Position numbers and translations under genes: made by a program
Source: Areca catechu
Taxonomy: Eukaryota; Streptophyta; Magnoliopsida; Arecales; Arecaceae
Assembly: GCA_021397845.1 (NCBI GenBank)
Contig: CM038049.1
Coordinates: 103,632,877 to 103,696,876, forward strand
Direction of reading: 5' to 3'
Length of the DNA: 64,000 nucleotides
Notes under the pieces: generated by a model
The model's database searches: none
Told to the model about the DNA's origin: nothing
What the model saw: only the letters and a program-made list of their open reading frames with translations
Shown here: positions 44,379 through 54,537 of the stretch, one piece after another
Layout of the letters: each line of letters begins with the position of its first letter
Position numbering within the stretch: the first letter of the stretch is position 1

Positions 44379-46001
44379 ATGCTTGCTTGCATCATCATGT
44401 CTGCCCAGAATGGAGTACCCTACCAACCTAGTCAAACCCAACCAGATTTAGAGGCCTTGGTTAGAAATCTTACTGAGAGTATGAACAAACTGAGTCAGGA
44501 TTTGACTGCTACTGTTACCCAGTGTAAAGAACAAGTCCATGAGAATTTTACCCAACTTAGGGATCAAGTCCAAGTACTTGAGAAACGTAGACATCAAAAT
44601 TGGATCCATGATCCAAAATTTAATAGGCCCCAACCTCATCCATGCCAGGAGCCTAGGAGGACCTTATACCGTGATCCCGAGCATAACCTTAGGAAGCCTA
44701 ACCATGATATCTATAGTGTGGATTGTGTCTATGAGAGGTCCTTACAATATTCTAGACCAGTCACTCAACAACCCAAGTCTTCTAGATCAAACCATTTAGA
44801 CCCACACCCATGCCCAAGTAAGGTCTCTACTAGCTTGAAACCCAGTGTGACCCAGGTTCCTATATCACAAGAATGTTTGTTTTGTGGAGAAAGAGGCCAT
44901 AAATCTAGTCAGTGCCCATGCATAGGACTGGCTTGTGCACAGCTAAGTGGTAAGAATCCTAAGGATGACATTAATGAGGGAGAACCCAAGCCTACCAATG
45001 AGGAAGAATGGTTAGGTATGACAAGCCTAGAATCAGTTGACCCGATTACCACTGACCCGAAACCCATTGAAGATGGCATCGAGGAAGTATATGATGCTGG
45101 CTTGAGTCTAGTTGATGAATATGAGGGGAAAGAACTTGAAGAATGTGACATTGATACTATTGGTTCCTTACCTGAGGAGACCTTGGAAAACAACCAACTG
45201 GTAGGACCTAGTTCAGAAATTCAAGAGATTTGTGAGAACCAGGTTCCTTTAGTCAAATACCCCCAGGAAGAACTCATAGTGTTAGCCCGAGCTATTAGTT
45301 CGTACCCTCTAATGACAGTCATTCCCCAAGTACCAATTGAAGATCTTTGCACTGAACTGTTTAAGTTTGCCCACCCTATGGTAGATCCTCTCCTTAGGAT
45401 GACTGAATCAAGCCTCTTACAATTGGACCTTGTCCCATGCTCGGCCACTAAGGTCTCTCCCGTAACCTCAGTTGGACATCTTTTTCTTGAGCGGATTGAT
45501 TCACCCAGTCCTGTAGAAGTCCTCCTTATGACCCCAGATCCCTTCCTTTGCAAGACTGACCTACCCTTCTATAGAGTTTACCTTTCCTCACCCATATGTC
45601 AAATTTCAAGTCTTGAGGTCATCATCCATAGGCCCTTCCATGAATCATTCTCTAATCCATTTCTTGAAAAAGTGGATCATTATTTGCTTAGAGAACAAAC
45701 CTTAACTATTGCAATCACATGTCCTAGGCTACTCCCCGAACCATCTCTTGATCCATTCCTGGGAGTAGCGAACTTTTCCTTTCGTAAGGATGACCAGTTG
45801 ACATTCATAGATCACCATTCAAACCTTCAGGTCACCACCTTTAGCCAGCAGGTAATTCGAGACTCCACCTCATATTTCCTCCCTTTCTCTAGGACTTCCA
45901 ATGCTTCTTACACCATCAAAGTATACTTTGTCAAAGTCTTTAGAGTGAATCACGTGTCAGAATCTATTGGGTTTGCCACCTACTTCTGGAAGACCTTATG
46001 A
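44379..46001 (+). CDS. A ORF1: CCHC-knuckle protein with unknown middle region and integrase scrap (540 aa)
   Basis: Fully open. Start chosen at MLACIIMSAQNGVPYQP (44379); the second Met (44397) matches B equally well. Residues about 20-75 form a coiled coil (LTESMNKLSQDL...LRDQVQVLEKRRHQ). About 80-150 are basic and Pro-rich, including VYERSLQYSR, which aligns with the gag of E just after its core, so the core itself has been deleted. The zinc knuckle CLFCGERGHKSSQC is near 168-181. An acidic stretch follows (about 200-270). About 270-500 I do not recognise; it has repeated F-L-E/PDPFL phrases. The last 40 residues (SYFLPFSRTSN..., FATYFWKTL) lead into an integrase core fragment cut by TGA. 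RNA binding is plausible from the knuckle; the rest is unknown. B and F carry homologues. Confidence 0.75.
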   Translation: MLACIIMSAQNGVPYQPSQTQPDLEALVRNLTESMNKLSQDLTATVTQCKEQVHENFTQLRDQVQVLEKRRHQNWIHDPKFNRPQPHPCQEPRRTLYRDPEHNLRKPNHDIYSVDCVYERSLQYSRPVTQQPKSSRSNHLDPHPCPSKVSTSLKPSVTQVPISQECLFCGERGHKSSQCPCIGLACAQLSGKNPKDDINEGEPKPTNEEEWLGMTSLESVDPITTDPKPIEDGIEEVYDAGLSLVDEYEGKELEECDIDTIGSLPEETLENNQLVGPSSEIQEICENQVPLVKYPQEELIVLARAISSYPLMTVIPQVPIEDLCTELFKFAHPMVDPLLRMTESSLLQLDLVPCSATKVSPVTSVGHLFLERIDSPSPVEVLLMTPDPFLCKTDLPFYRVYLSSPICQISSLEVIIHRPFHESFSNPFLEKVDHYLLREQTLTIAITCPRLLPEPSLDPFLGVANFSFRKDDQLTFIDHHSNLQVTTFSQQVIRDSTSYFLPFSRTSNASYTIKVYFVKVFRVNHVSESIGFATYFWKTL

Positions 46002-46174
46002 CACCTACTAGGCACCCATGATAAGTTTTCATGCTCTGCATGCCATCCTCCGACCCAAGGTCAAACCTAGAGAGCCGTAGTTTGTTAGGTTTAGACCTAG
46101 GGTTCCTTTGAATAAAAGTCCATTCTTTAGGAATGCATCGTCAGGCGAGTTTAGGACATTGTCTTAGATTTTGA
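46002..46174 (+). other. Spacer between A ORF1 and ORF2, broken integrase remnant
   Basis: Past the TGA the frame would read HLLGTHDKFSCSACHPPT before further stops shared with B. ERV-like phrases such as SLGHCLRF, from the integrase 'LGNLLRC' area, are visible in another frame just before ORF2. Confidence 0.65.
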
Positions 46175-47032
46175 TTGAGTGAGAATACCAGGAATTGGGA
46201 TTTGTATTTACCCAGGGCTAAATTTGCATATAATGACTCGGTCAATAGGTCTACGGGTAAGAGTCCATTTGAAATTGTGCATGGTTACAAACCCCACACA
46301 CCTCTTGACCTAGCTCCTTTACCAGTCCACACACGGGTCTCCGAGTCTGCCGAAGTTTTTGCACAGCATATAAAAGACTTGCATAAAGAAATTCAAGCCA
46401 AAATAAATTTAAGTAATGAAACTTATAAGAAATTGGCTGATTCTCAAAGGCGAGTCAAAACTTTTGACGAAGGAGACTATGTAATGATTAGGTTAAGGCC
46501 TGAACGGTTTCCTCCTGGAACCGTTATAAAGTTACATGCTAGGGGAGCTGGACCATTTATAGTGGTAAAGAGAGTAGGATCCAATGCCTATGTGCTCGAG
46601 TTACCTCCAGAACTAGGCATTAGCTCCACTTTCAACATTTCAGACCTAGTAGAGTATAGGGAGCCAGCTGTGATTCCCAGTGAGGCTTTTGAACCTAATC
46701 CTGCTCTTGAGAGTGAACCTGACCCTATGTGTCCACCAACAAACTGGCCTGTGAGGAAAGAGCAGATTGAAAAGATCCTGGATGATCAGGTTATCTCTAC
46801 TCGTAATCGAGGATACCAAAGATACCTGGTCCGCTGGCTAGGAAGGCCAGATTCTGATGACTCTTGGATCTCCCGAGAAGAATTACAAGAGTTGGACCCA
46901 GACCTCTTGGAGAGATACCAGAGCCAACTTGATCCTTACTCGACAGGGTCGAGTTCCTCCCACCCTGGGAGAATTGGTGCGGGCACCAGACTCAGAAGAA
47001 GACTTCAGAGCTCCATCTGGATCTCTGATTAA
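46175..47032 (+). CDS. A ORF2: integrase C-terminal region plus chromodomain (285 aa)
   Basis: Uninterrupted. Residues 1-60: ENTRNWDLYLPRAKFAYNDS and STGKSPFEIVHGYKPHTPLD, the end of the integrase core after the catalytic Glu. Residues 60-170: helix and SH3-like C-terminal domain (DEGDYVMIRLRPERFPPGTV, AGPFIVVKRVGSNAYVLEL, FNISDLVEYREP). Residues about 205-260: chromodomain (QIEKILDDQVISTRNRGYQR, YLVRWLGRPDSDDSWI). The stop lies inside the 3' LTR, which begins at 46975, so the last 19 codons and the purine tract are also LTR-edge sequence. The catalytic D, D and E are all absent, so it cannot integrate by itself; the retained domains would bind DNA and histone tails and could direct targeting in trans. 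B has an equally long open copy. Confidence 0.85.
   Translation: MSENTRNWDLYLPRAKFAYNDSVNRSTGKSPFEIVHGYKPHTPLDLAPLPVHTRVSESAEVFAQHIKDLHKEIQAKINLSNETYKKLADSQRRVKTFDEGDYVMIRLRPERFPPGTVIKLHARGAGPFIVVKRVGSNAYVLELPPELGISSTFNISDLVEYREPAVIPSEAFEPNPALESEPDPMCPPTNWPVRKEQIEKILDDQVISTRNRGYQRYLVRWLGRPDSDDSWISREELQELDPDLLERYQSQLDPYSTGSSSSHPGRIGAGTRLRRRLQSSIWISD
46967..46973 (+). promoter_or_regulatory. A polypurine tract
   Basis: GGGAGAA next to the 3' LTR start, lying within the ORF2 coding sequence. Conserved in B and C (CTGGGAGAAT). Confidence 0.6.
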
Positions 47033-48752
47033 CCTTGCCTGAAGAATTAGGGTTTTTGGCTTGTAATAAGGGTTGACTTGATCAACTCAATTTTAGTTTG
47101 AGTCTGTATTATCTGCATTTTTTATTTTGTTGAGTCATGTTGACTCAGTAGTGGACTAGGGCTTCAACCTGGGGTGTTACATTTTCTCCCAAGGCCAAGC
47201 AAGTGGGCGCCACACTCCCAGCCACACTCCCAGCCATACGCCTGAGTCCAAGGGGCACCACATCTCCATCCAGCAGGCTTTGGTCCCTACACCACAGATA
47301 GCAGCTCCCCTCTTTCATGCGCCAATTGAGGAGAAATCCACCAGGGGTCCACAAAATCAAGGGGGCGGCCCAAGACTTCCCAAAAGAACCAAACTATGAA
47401 AGGGAAGAAATTCTCTTGGAGAGAAATTCAAGGAGGCGCCCATTACCTGCCAGAAATACTCAAAACAAAGTTAGAAGGAGCCATAACTTGGGGAAAAAGA
47501 AAAGGAGGTATCCAAAAAGGGTTGAGCCATGGAAGGAAGGAGATTTCTCTTGAAAAGCAAGGTTAGGAGGCGCCCTAATCATTCCAACTAAAGCCAGATA
47601 TAAAAGGCAACAAATTTTCTCTTAGAGGGCAAGGTTAAGAGGCGCCCAAACACTTCCAGATAAGGCCAAGCATGGAAAAAAATATTTTCTTGGAGGTCAA
47701 GACAAGGAGGCGCCACCCACTTTCCTTTTTGAAGATTCAATCAACTTTGGAATTAATTGGCCGGCCATATGAGTAGGGATTGATATCCTAATTTGAAGAT
47801 CCTCTCCTTTAGTCCCACATGGGAAGATGTAAAACCCTACTCTCTTGTAATGGCCTATAAATTAAATCCCCATGTAAGTTTGAAAAAAAAAAGATGAATG
47901 AAACCAAATTTTTTTGTGAGCAAACTTTGTGTTTTCTCTCTTTCGCACTTGCATCCAGGTGTTGAGCTCCGTGAGGGAGTAAATCCGGGTTCCCCAGGAA
48001 CCTTTAGGAGGTGTGAGATCTCCAAAACCCAAACCCTAGGTTAGCCACTTCTACTCCAAAACCCTAGCCGCCCACCATCCACTTCAATCCATCAAACCCT
48101 AGCATATCCCACCTCCCACGGCCTCTCTCTCTAAGTCCAGGCTGACCACCAGCATCCAGCTATAGTCCGGATACTTCAGATCCAAAGCTCTTTCCAGAGG
48201 GAATCGAATCAGCCTTCAAGAGAATCCGGATCTCAGCGACATCAGCCTTCAAGTTCTTCAAACTGGTAAATCCTTCCCTGAGTCTCTGAATCCCTCACTT
48301 GTTTTTCTTCTTCCTAGATCTTGAGTCCAGGAGAAGCCGACCAAACCACAAGATCAGTATTGGAGGATCCATTGCGAAGATAGCCGAATCCGAGGATCCA
48401 ACAATCTGCTCGAGAGAGTTCTTCCACCCAAATTCTGAGAAGATCACTATCTGGTTGGTAAACCATCTCTTCTCTTTATTTCTGTCCTGTTGAAAGTTCA
48501 GAGCGAAACCCTAGGTCTGGGAGTTTCTCAACCCCCAGCGATCCGTTACTTCTGAAGTACTCTGATAACTTAGCTTCTTCTAAATTGTGCTTTCTATCCT
48601 TACCTAGTTTCCATCAACTTAGTTTAACTTTACTTTGAGTCGAAGCCAATTTCTGAAATATAAAAAAAAAAAAGAATTAATCTTAATTTTACTTCCGCAT
48701 ACACTTCTTTGTTCTGCATCATTTTTGGTATCAGAGCTTTCGTTCTGCATCA
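46975..48752 (+). repeat. A 3' LTR (1778 bp)
   Basis: Very similar to the 5' LTR, with a short extra 'ccagccacactcc' duplication near 47215-47235. TATAAATT at 47856-47863. A relic primer site is at about 48727-48738 before the final CTGCATCA. Confidence 0.9.
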
Positions 48753-48994
48753 GAGAGGTCCTTGAGGCATGCTAGATCAAGTACTTTAGACCTAAACTCG
48801 ACCTTTGCCAGCTTGAATCATATTCCCATTAGTCCAACACCTAGTGTGAACCAGACTTTTGTTGATCAACCCTCATCTATATCATCTCCAACCCAGAAGG
48901 ATGACATTGAAAAGAAATTAGGTATGGCCGACCCAAGATTAGCTGACCAGAATGAGGCCATACTGAAAGAACAATTAAAGGATGAAGAATTATG
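48753..48994 (+). pseudogene. Gypsy E gag, part after element A
   Basis: Joined across A, the frame reads NYE|RSLRHARSSTLDL, followed by Ser/Pro-rich sequence and ADPRLADQNEAILKEQ. A TGA ends it at 48993-48995, where LTR sequence of the Y family begins. This uninterrupted counterpart shows where A-type ORF1 (VYERSLQYSR) derives from. Confidence 0.75.
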
Positions 48995-49426
48995 ATTTTT
49001 GAAAAGAGTGTTCTTGGTTTTGCCTCCGGGCATGAGTCTCATCTTTCCTTCACCTGTAGGTGTCGAGGGGTGTGAGACCTCACTGCCTTCGCTTTCGAGC
49101 ATCGACAGTTGTGAGGCTCTAGTTATCTTCTTCCTCGCTTAGTCCCCTCTATAATATTGGAGCTTCTCCTTCACAGCCCCAGGTAGCGACATGGGTGGGA
49201 TGCCCTAGGCTCCGCATGTAGTAAGATGCGTGGGATGCCCTAGACTACATGTAGTAGGGTGGGTGAGATGCCCTAGAGGTGCAATGTCTCTCCGTGAGGT
49301 TGAGTCCCAAGTCCATAGAGTATCCATCTTTCTTTCCCCTTCATCTTTTTTTCGCCTTCTTGACCCTAATCACAGGAGACTTCTTAGCTCTCCGACGATC
49401 CTCCTAGCCCCCCTTATCCCACATCA
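48985..49426 (+). mobile_element. Y-family LTR, 3' fragment
   Basis: Aligns with 7050-7472 of Y from TTTTTGAAAAG(A/T)GTGTTCTTGG to CCCACATCA. The 5' part is missing. Confidence 0.75.
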
Positions 49427-49639
49427 ATGTGCCTGAACAAATATGCTCAAGTAACAAGACTCAGCTGATGGACTAACTTTATTATAGGACATAATGGACT
49501 CAATTTGCCCTGATGGACTCAACTTAAAAATGACTGATTACCCATCACATGAATTAAAAATTTGAACCTTGAAATCCTAGTCTATTCCTGATGTTCTTGC
49601 ATCAGGAAGCCTCCACCAGCCACGTGGAGGGCCCTCCTT
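49427..49639. other. Unassigned spacer
   Basis: 'ggactcaa' phrases recall the U3 side of gypsy LTRs on the minus strand (compare 10150-10280). No gene or clean boundary; GCATCA at about 49610 could be an LTR end. Confidence 0.3.
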
Positions 49640-50722
49640 TTCATGGAGGCCGATATAGCCTAGAGGGGGAGCTCCTCGCTTCACCACAACCACCTTCGAT
49701 GGATGTCCAACCCACTGCACTCACCCAGTAGATGCAAGTGCTGTCCATTGTAGTGCAGTAGTTACAACAGTAGCAATGGTCCCTAGCTACCTAGTAGCAG
49801 CCAGGGACCCCTGCAGCCCAAGTTGCCACCCCCTATGGCAGTCTGCATCCCTTTCAAGGAAGGCCTTCACAGCCATGTGCCATGACTGATCCCTGGGATA
49901 GCCCTAGGGCCCCGGCGAAGCGATAGAGGAGAGGGTCGATCGATTGGGAGAGCCAGTCCCTAGGCTTAAAGCATGCCTCCCACAGGTGCCATAGACTTTG
50001 CCAGAGCAAGGCCCCCCATCGTGACCCTCCTCAGCATTCGCCTCCATCCTCTCTAGCAGCCTTATGCCCATCATAGCATTCACGTAGGCTGGCAGAGCTG
50101 TCCCACCAGTTTGCCAACATGCAAGGCTCCTCCTAAGAGCGGGGGGCTATGCACCCATCCTCCTTTCTTTAATGAAATCCAAGAGGGAATGATCCCGAGT
50201 CGGTTCTGCATGCCTCAGGTAGATCCCTATGATGGGACCATCGACCCGTTGGACTACCTAGAGAGCTACAAGGCTCTCATTGGAGTCCAGGGGGTGATAG
50301 ATTCCCTTTTCTGCATAGTCTTCCCTGCTATCCTGTGGAAGGCCGCTTGGGTCTGGTTTACCCACCTCTAGCCTGAAAGCATCAGTTCCTTTGCGGAGCT
50401 GGAAAGAAGGTTCGTGGTACACTTCGATGCCTACTGAAAGGTACCACAAAAAGTCGATAGCCTTTTCTTTATCAAGCAAAAGGACCATGAGCCCTTATGT
50501 GATTATGTGGCCTGCTTCAAGGTTGCCACATTGGAGATCTATAACCTAGATGAGCCCATCACCATGATTGCACTAAAGCGAGGGCTTCGAACTTCTCGCC
50601 TAACTTACTCCCTAGACAAGAAGCCATCGAAGACGTACTCTGACCTCCTCCTCCGTGCTTATAAGTATGGTTGCACTAAGGAGGCAGACCATGCCAGGAG
50701 AGAGTGGATGGGAAGCTGTTGA
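49640..50722 (+). pseudogene. Tat-type Ty3/gypsy gag remnant
   Basis: From 50160: PFFNEIQEGMIPSRFCMPQV, DPYDGTIDPLDYLESYKALI, FAELERRFVVHFDAY, then DSLFFIKQKDHEPLCDYVAC, ALKRGLRTSRLTYSLDKKPS and YSDLLLRAYKYG. This is the conserved Retrotrans_gag signature of Tat/Ogre-like elements. Stops at about 50369 and 50435 and several upstream break it. The Gln/Pro-rich upstream part (49640-50110) is the usual low-complexity Gag N-terminus. No downstream pol is present; copia LTR sequence starts near 50770. Confidence 0.8.
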
Positions 50723-50769
50723 ACAGACAAGGTCTGGGGGAGGCTCTAGAGGCATGCAGGCCCAGGTTG

Positions 50770-52193
50770 AATCCCAGTTTTTGTGCGAGGGATATGGGTA
50801 TATGTGTCCCTCAGACCTGAGGATACCATGGCAGCTTGCAAACAACTCACTGTACTTTGGTGCTAGACTACCTGGATTTCTAATCCCGTGATCGAAGGTG
50901 ACTGGGTGTAGTCAAGTACTTATGAAGCGGTGGTTGATTAAAATGGAATTGACCTCTCCAAATAGTTTGGAGTGAATGACTCACTATGTCTCAATTTAGC
51001 AAAACCTTAGCCAGGATAGTTCTTGTGAGGAGTCAGAACTTGTGAGGTTGAGACATGATCTGGATTAACCAAATTAGGGTTGGCAGTCTAACCCTAGGTC
51101 ATCCTGAGCATTATAAGGTCAAAGGGATGAATTATGCAGTAACCATATGCCAGAGGTTCTTGTGAGGTGCTCTGCAACTTCGACCTATCCGGATGTCTGG
51201 TATCATTGCTAGATGAGGACTTTGACTGGTACTGGAAATGTTCTAGTGCTATCGGCTTATTGTTCGAACCTATGGGGTCACACACCATAGAGGATTTCTA
51301 TCTGATCTTAAGGCTAATCGATGATTGAGAATTGTCTGCCATCATCGGAAGTCAATATGATTGACTTTGTTCCATGTGTCGACACTTGGAATTTTGCAGG
51401 TGTCGACACTTCCTATGACAAACAGAATTCTAGAAAGATTTTTCTAGGAGGATTTTGGTCAAGTTTTCACCTGGTTTGAATTTTGATTTCAATCCAGTTT
51501 TGGCTCCAAGGTTATTTGGTATGACAGTCATACTTACCTTCTTGGGTTGGACCCATTTCGTATGGCCTTGATCCTCACCCCCATTCTCTCCCCTCATCTC
51601 TCCTCCTTCCTCTTTCTCCCTCTCATGGCTGCACCTATAAATGAAGGTCATTCTATAGGCTGTAGAGGTTACAACAACTAGAGAGACAACAGTAGGAGAA
51701 AAGAAAGAGAAGGGTTTGTGAGGTCTAGGGATTGGGTGTAAGAAACCTAGCATTCAACCTAGGTCTTGAGAAGAGAGTCTTTTGGAAAAGGGTTCCAACT
51801 GTCCTCCTCGTCTTCCTGGAAGAAGAAGATCGGCCCAAGGATCCCGAAGAGCTAGCACTCCAAGGGAGTTGATCAGAGTTGAGCCAAGGTGTGGATTACT
51901 TGTAGAGGCCAGACATGTGTATGGCTCGGGCGCCCTCCTCCTTCCATAGCTTTTCTCCAGTATAAAGGTATGATACTTTTATATTTATGTTTCTATCTTG
52001 CTTTGATGTTATGATGCATGCTATTACATTATGCTAGATCCTGTTGTGGGCAGATCGGTAGATCATTTAAATCTACTTACCAAGCCTTCCGTTGTGCATG
52101 TTTTAAAATTATTTTAAAATGCATATTTTCTGCCCTACTTTCGTGAATGCATGCTTGCGTATTGGTATGCTTCATAGATGCACTTCACCTTCA
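50770..52193 (+). mobile_element. Copia element 2: 5' LTR, 5'-truncated
   Basis: Collinear with the reverse complement of the complete copia LTR (about 15600 down to 13660), for example ATGGAATTGACCT and CATATGCCAGAGGTTC. Ends CACCTTCA at 52193. GTGTCGACACTT palindromes lie at about 51376-51412. A spliced-looking ORF at 51430-51753 on the minus strand is a shadow. Confidence 0.8.
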
Positions 52194-52194
52194 A

Positions 52195-52206
52195 CGGTAT
52201 CAGAGC
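52195..52206 (+). promoter_or_regulatory. Copia element 2 primer binding site
   Basis: CGGTATCAGAGC, one mismatch to the Met-tRNA consensus. Confidence 0.75.
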
Positions 52207-52905
52207 AACAGGTTCCTTTTTGTAGTATAATGATTCTAGCATGCTAATAACATCACTTCTTAAGTACTTGGATTGAGTGTTGCACCATGGCCGTCCGGTC
52301 ATAGGAGAGAAGTAGGGCTACAAGACCCATTCTTCCCATTCAATGGGGTCTCCCATGGCGTGTAGGGGTGCCGATGTGATTGACTCTTGAAAAGAAAAAT
52401 AATAAGAAGAAAATGTGGATTAAAAATATTTTTATCTAATGAAATGATCCTAAAACAATTTTAGAGAAGATCTAAGAGTTTTTATTGATCAGATTTGATT
52501 GAATGTTTGGAAAAATATTGGATTTGAAATCACTATATTTTCACTATCTCGGGCTATGAGTCGACACTTGTTCTTGTAGGTGTCGACTCATGAAAAAACT
52601 TCCTGAGATCTGGCATTCTATTTTCACCCTGTGATAGGCTGAAGTGTCGACACTTGACCAGGAAGTGTCGACACTTGGGCTTGTGAGCCGACACTTGGCC
52701 TTGTAAGTGTCGACTCATGAGCACTTGCCAGAAAACTTGGTTTTCTGTTTTCCTCCTGACTCAGGCCTTGAGTCGACCCAAGTGTCAACACTAAGTATCG
52801 ACACTTGCTCCTGGTGAGTCGATACTTGGGATGAAAATGCAAATAAAAATAAAGAATTCAAATTTTGAATTTTTTGTAAAATTTTTTTACATCTATAAAT
52901 TAAAA
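52207..52905 (+). other. Copia element 2 leader, first part, with shared block and palindrome cluster
   Basis: Block 52252-52383 matches the leader of gypsy E. A cluster of about ten GTGTCGACACTTG / GTCGACTCATG elements occupies 52556-52832. It is interrupted at ATTAAAA (52899-52905) by element B. Confidence 0.75.
52556..52832. repeat. Cluster of GTGTCGACAC palindromes
   Basis: AAGTGTCGACACTT is a 14-bp perfect palindrome; variants occur at about 52558, 52580, 52634, 52663, 52685, 52705, 52773, 52797 and 52818. Two more copies are near the LTR end (51378, 51400). Confidence 0.8.
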
Positions 52906-54537
52906 TGATGCAGAACAAAAGCTCTGATACCAAAAATCATGCAGAACAAAGAACAAAGAAGCGTATGCGGAAGTAAAATTAAGATTAATTCTTTTTTTTT
53001 TTTTTATATATATTTCAGAAATTGGCTTCGACTCAAAGTAAAGCTAAACTACGTTGAAGGAAACTAGGTAAGGATTGAAAGCACAGTTTAGAAAAAACTA
53101 AATTATCAGAGTAGTTCAGAAGTAACGGATCGCTGGGGGTTGAGAAACTCCCAGACCTAGGGTTTCGCTCTGAACTTTCAACAGAACAGAAATAGAGAGG
53201 AGAGATGGTTTACTAACCAGACAGTGATCTTCTCAGGATTTTGGTGGAAGAACTCTCTTGAGCAGATTGTGGGATCCTCGGAGTTGGCTACCTTCGTAAT
53301 GGATCCTCTAATACTGGTCTCGTGGTTTGGTCGGCTTCTTCTGGACTCAAGATCTGGGAAAGAAGAGGAACAAATGATGGAATTCAGAAACTCAAGAAAA
53401 GATTTTACCAGGTTGACGAACTTGAAAGCTGAAGTTGCTGAAATCGAATTCTCCTGGGGGCCGATCTGACTTCCTCTTAGAATTGTTGTAGATCTGCAGT
53501 ATCTGGACTGGGGCTGGATGCTGGTGGTCGGCCTGGACTTGGAGATGGTGGCCGTGAGAAGGGAAATAGATTAGGGCTTGGTGGAAAGAGAAGGGTGATG
53601 GCGGCTAGGGTTTGGGAGTGGAGTGGCTAACCTAGGGTTTGGGGTTTTGGAGATCTCACACCTCCTCAAGGTTCCAGGGGAACCCGGATTTACTCCCTCA
53701 CGGAGCTCAACACCTGGATGCAAGTGCAGAAGAGAGAAAACACAAAGTTTGCTAAAAAATAATTGGCTTCATTCATCTATATATTTTTTCAACTTACAAA
53801 AGGGTTTAATTTATAATGCTTTACAAGGGAGAAGGGTTTCATAATTTCCCATGTGGGACTAAAGGAGGGGATCTCCAAATTAGGGCAAATCCCTTACATA
53901 TGGTCGGCCAAAATACCAAAAATTAGGATTTGGGTTATAAATGGCAGGTAGATGGCACCACCTTGCTTGGATTTTTCAAGAAAAATTTTCTTCCTTCCCT
54001 GGATGAACTCTTTTGGACTCCTCCTTTTCTTCCTCCCTAAGTCAAGGCTCTTCCCATCTTTGTTTTAGGTTTTTTTGGCAGGTAATGGGCGCCCCTTGAT
54101 ATGCTCTTCCAAGAGAAATTTCTTCCCTTCTTGGATTGGATTTTCTTGGGAAAGTCTTGGCCGCCCCCTTGATTGGTGGTCTCTTGGTGGACTTCTCCTT
54201 ATCTGGCGCATGAGAGAAGGAGGTTGCCATCTGTGGAGTGGGGACCAAAAGCTGCTGGATGTGGATATGGCGCCCCCTGGACTGGGAGTGTGGCTGGGAG
54301 TGTGATGTCCACTTGCCTGGTCTTGGAAGAAAGTGTAACATCCCATTTTGAAACCCTAGTCCACTACTGAGTCAACATGACTCAACAAAATAAAATGCAG
54401 GTAATGTAGACTCAAGCTAAATTGAGTTGATCTAGTCAACTCTTATTACAAACCAAAAACCCTAATTCTTCGGGCAAGGTTAATCAGAGATCCAGATGGA
54501 GCTCTGAAGTCTTCTTCTGAGTCTGGTGCCCGCACCA
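52906..54537 (-). repeat. B 3' LTR
   Basis: Starts TGATGCAGAAC on the plus strand. A relic primer site is about 14-25 bases inside. Minus-strand TATAAATT at 53808-53815. Ends GTGCCCGCACCA. Confidence 0.9.
53808..53815 (-). promoter_or_regulatory. TATA box, B 3' LTR
   Basis: TATAAATT on the minus strand. The 5' LTR copy is at 58881-58888. Confidence 0.5.

Larger units (their letters stand above)
41727..48752 (+). mobile_element. Element A: non-autonomous gypsy chromovirus-like element, 7026 bp
   Basis: LTRs 41727-43491 and 46975-48752 start TGGTGCGGGCACCA and end TTCTGCATCA. The target duplication GAGAG is perfect (41722-41726, 48753-48757). The primer site is at 43496-43507 and the purine tract GGGAGAA at 46967-46973. 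The interior codes only for ORF1 (44379-46001) and the integrase C-terminus plus chromodomain ORF2 (46175-47032). Gag core, PR, RT, RNase H and the catalytic integrase core are absent. Element B (minus, 52906-59610) is the same element inverted 4.2 kb away. The C-terminal TRNRGYQRYLVRW...WISREEL chromodomain suggests a Galadriel-like chromovirus, as inference. Confidence 0.92.

Noticed and set aside
44448..45553. Minus-strand ORFs opposite A ORF1
   Set aside because: Antisense shadows of a real coding region; mirrored in B.
51376..51412. CRISPR-like or operator array of GTGTCGACAC
   Set aside because: Plant nuclear retrotransposon context, irregular spacing and no spacer pattern.
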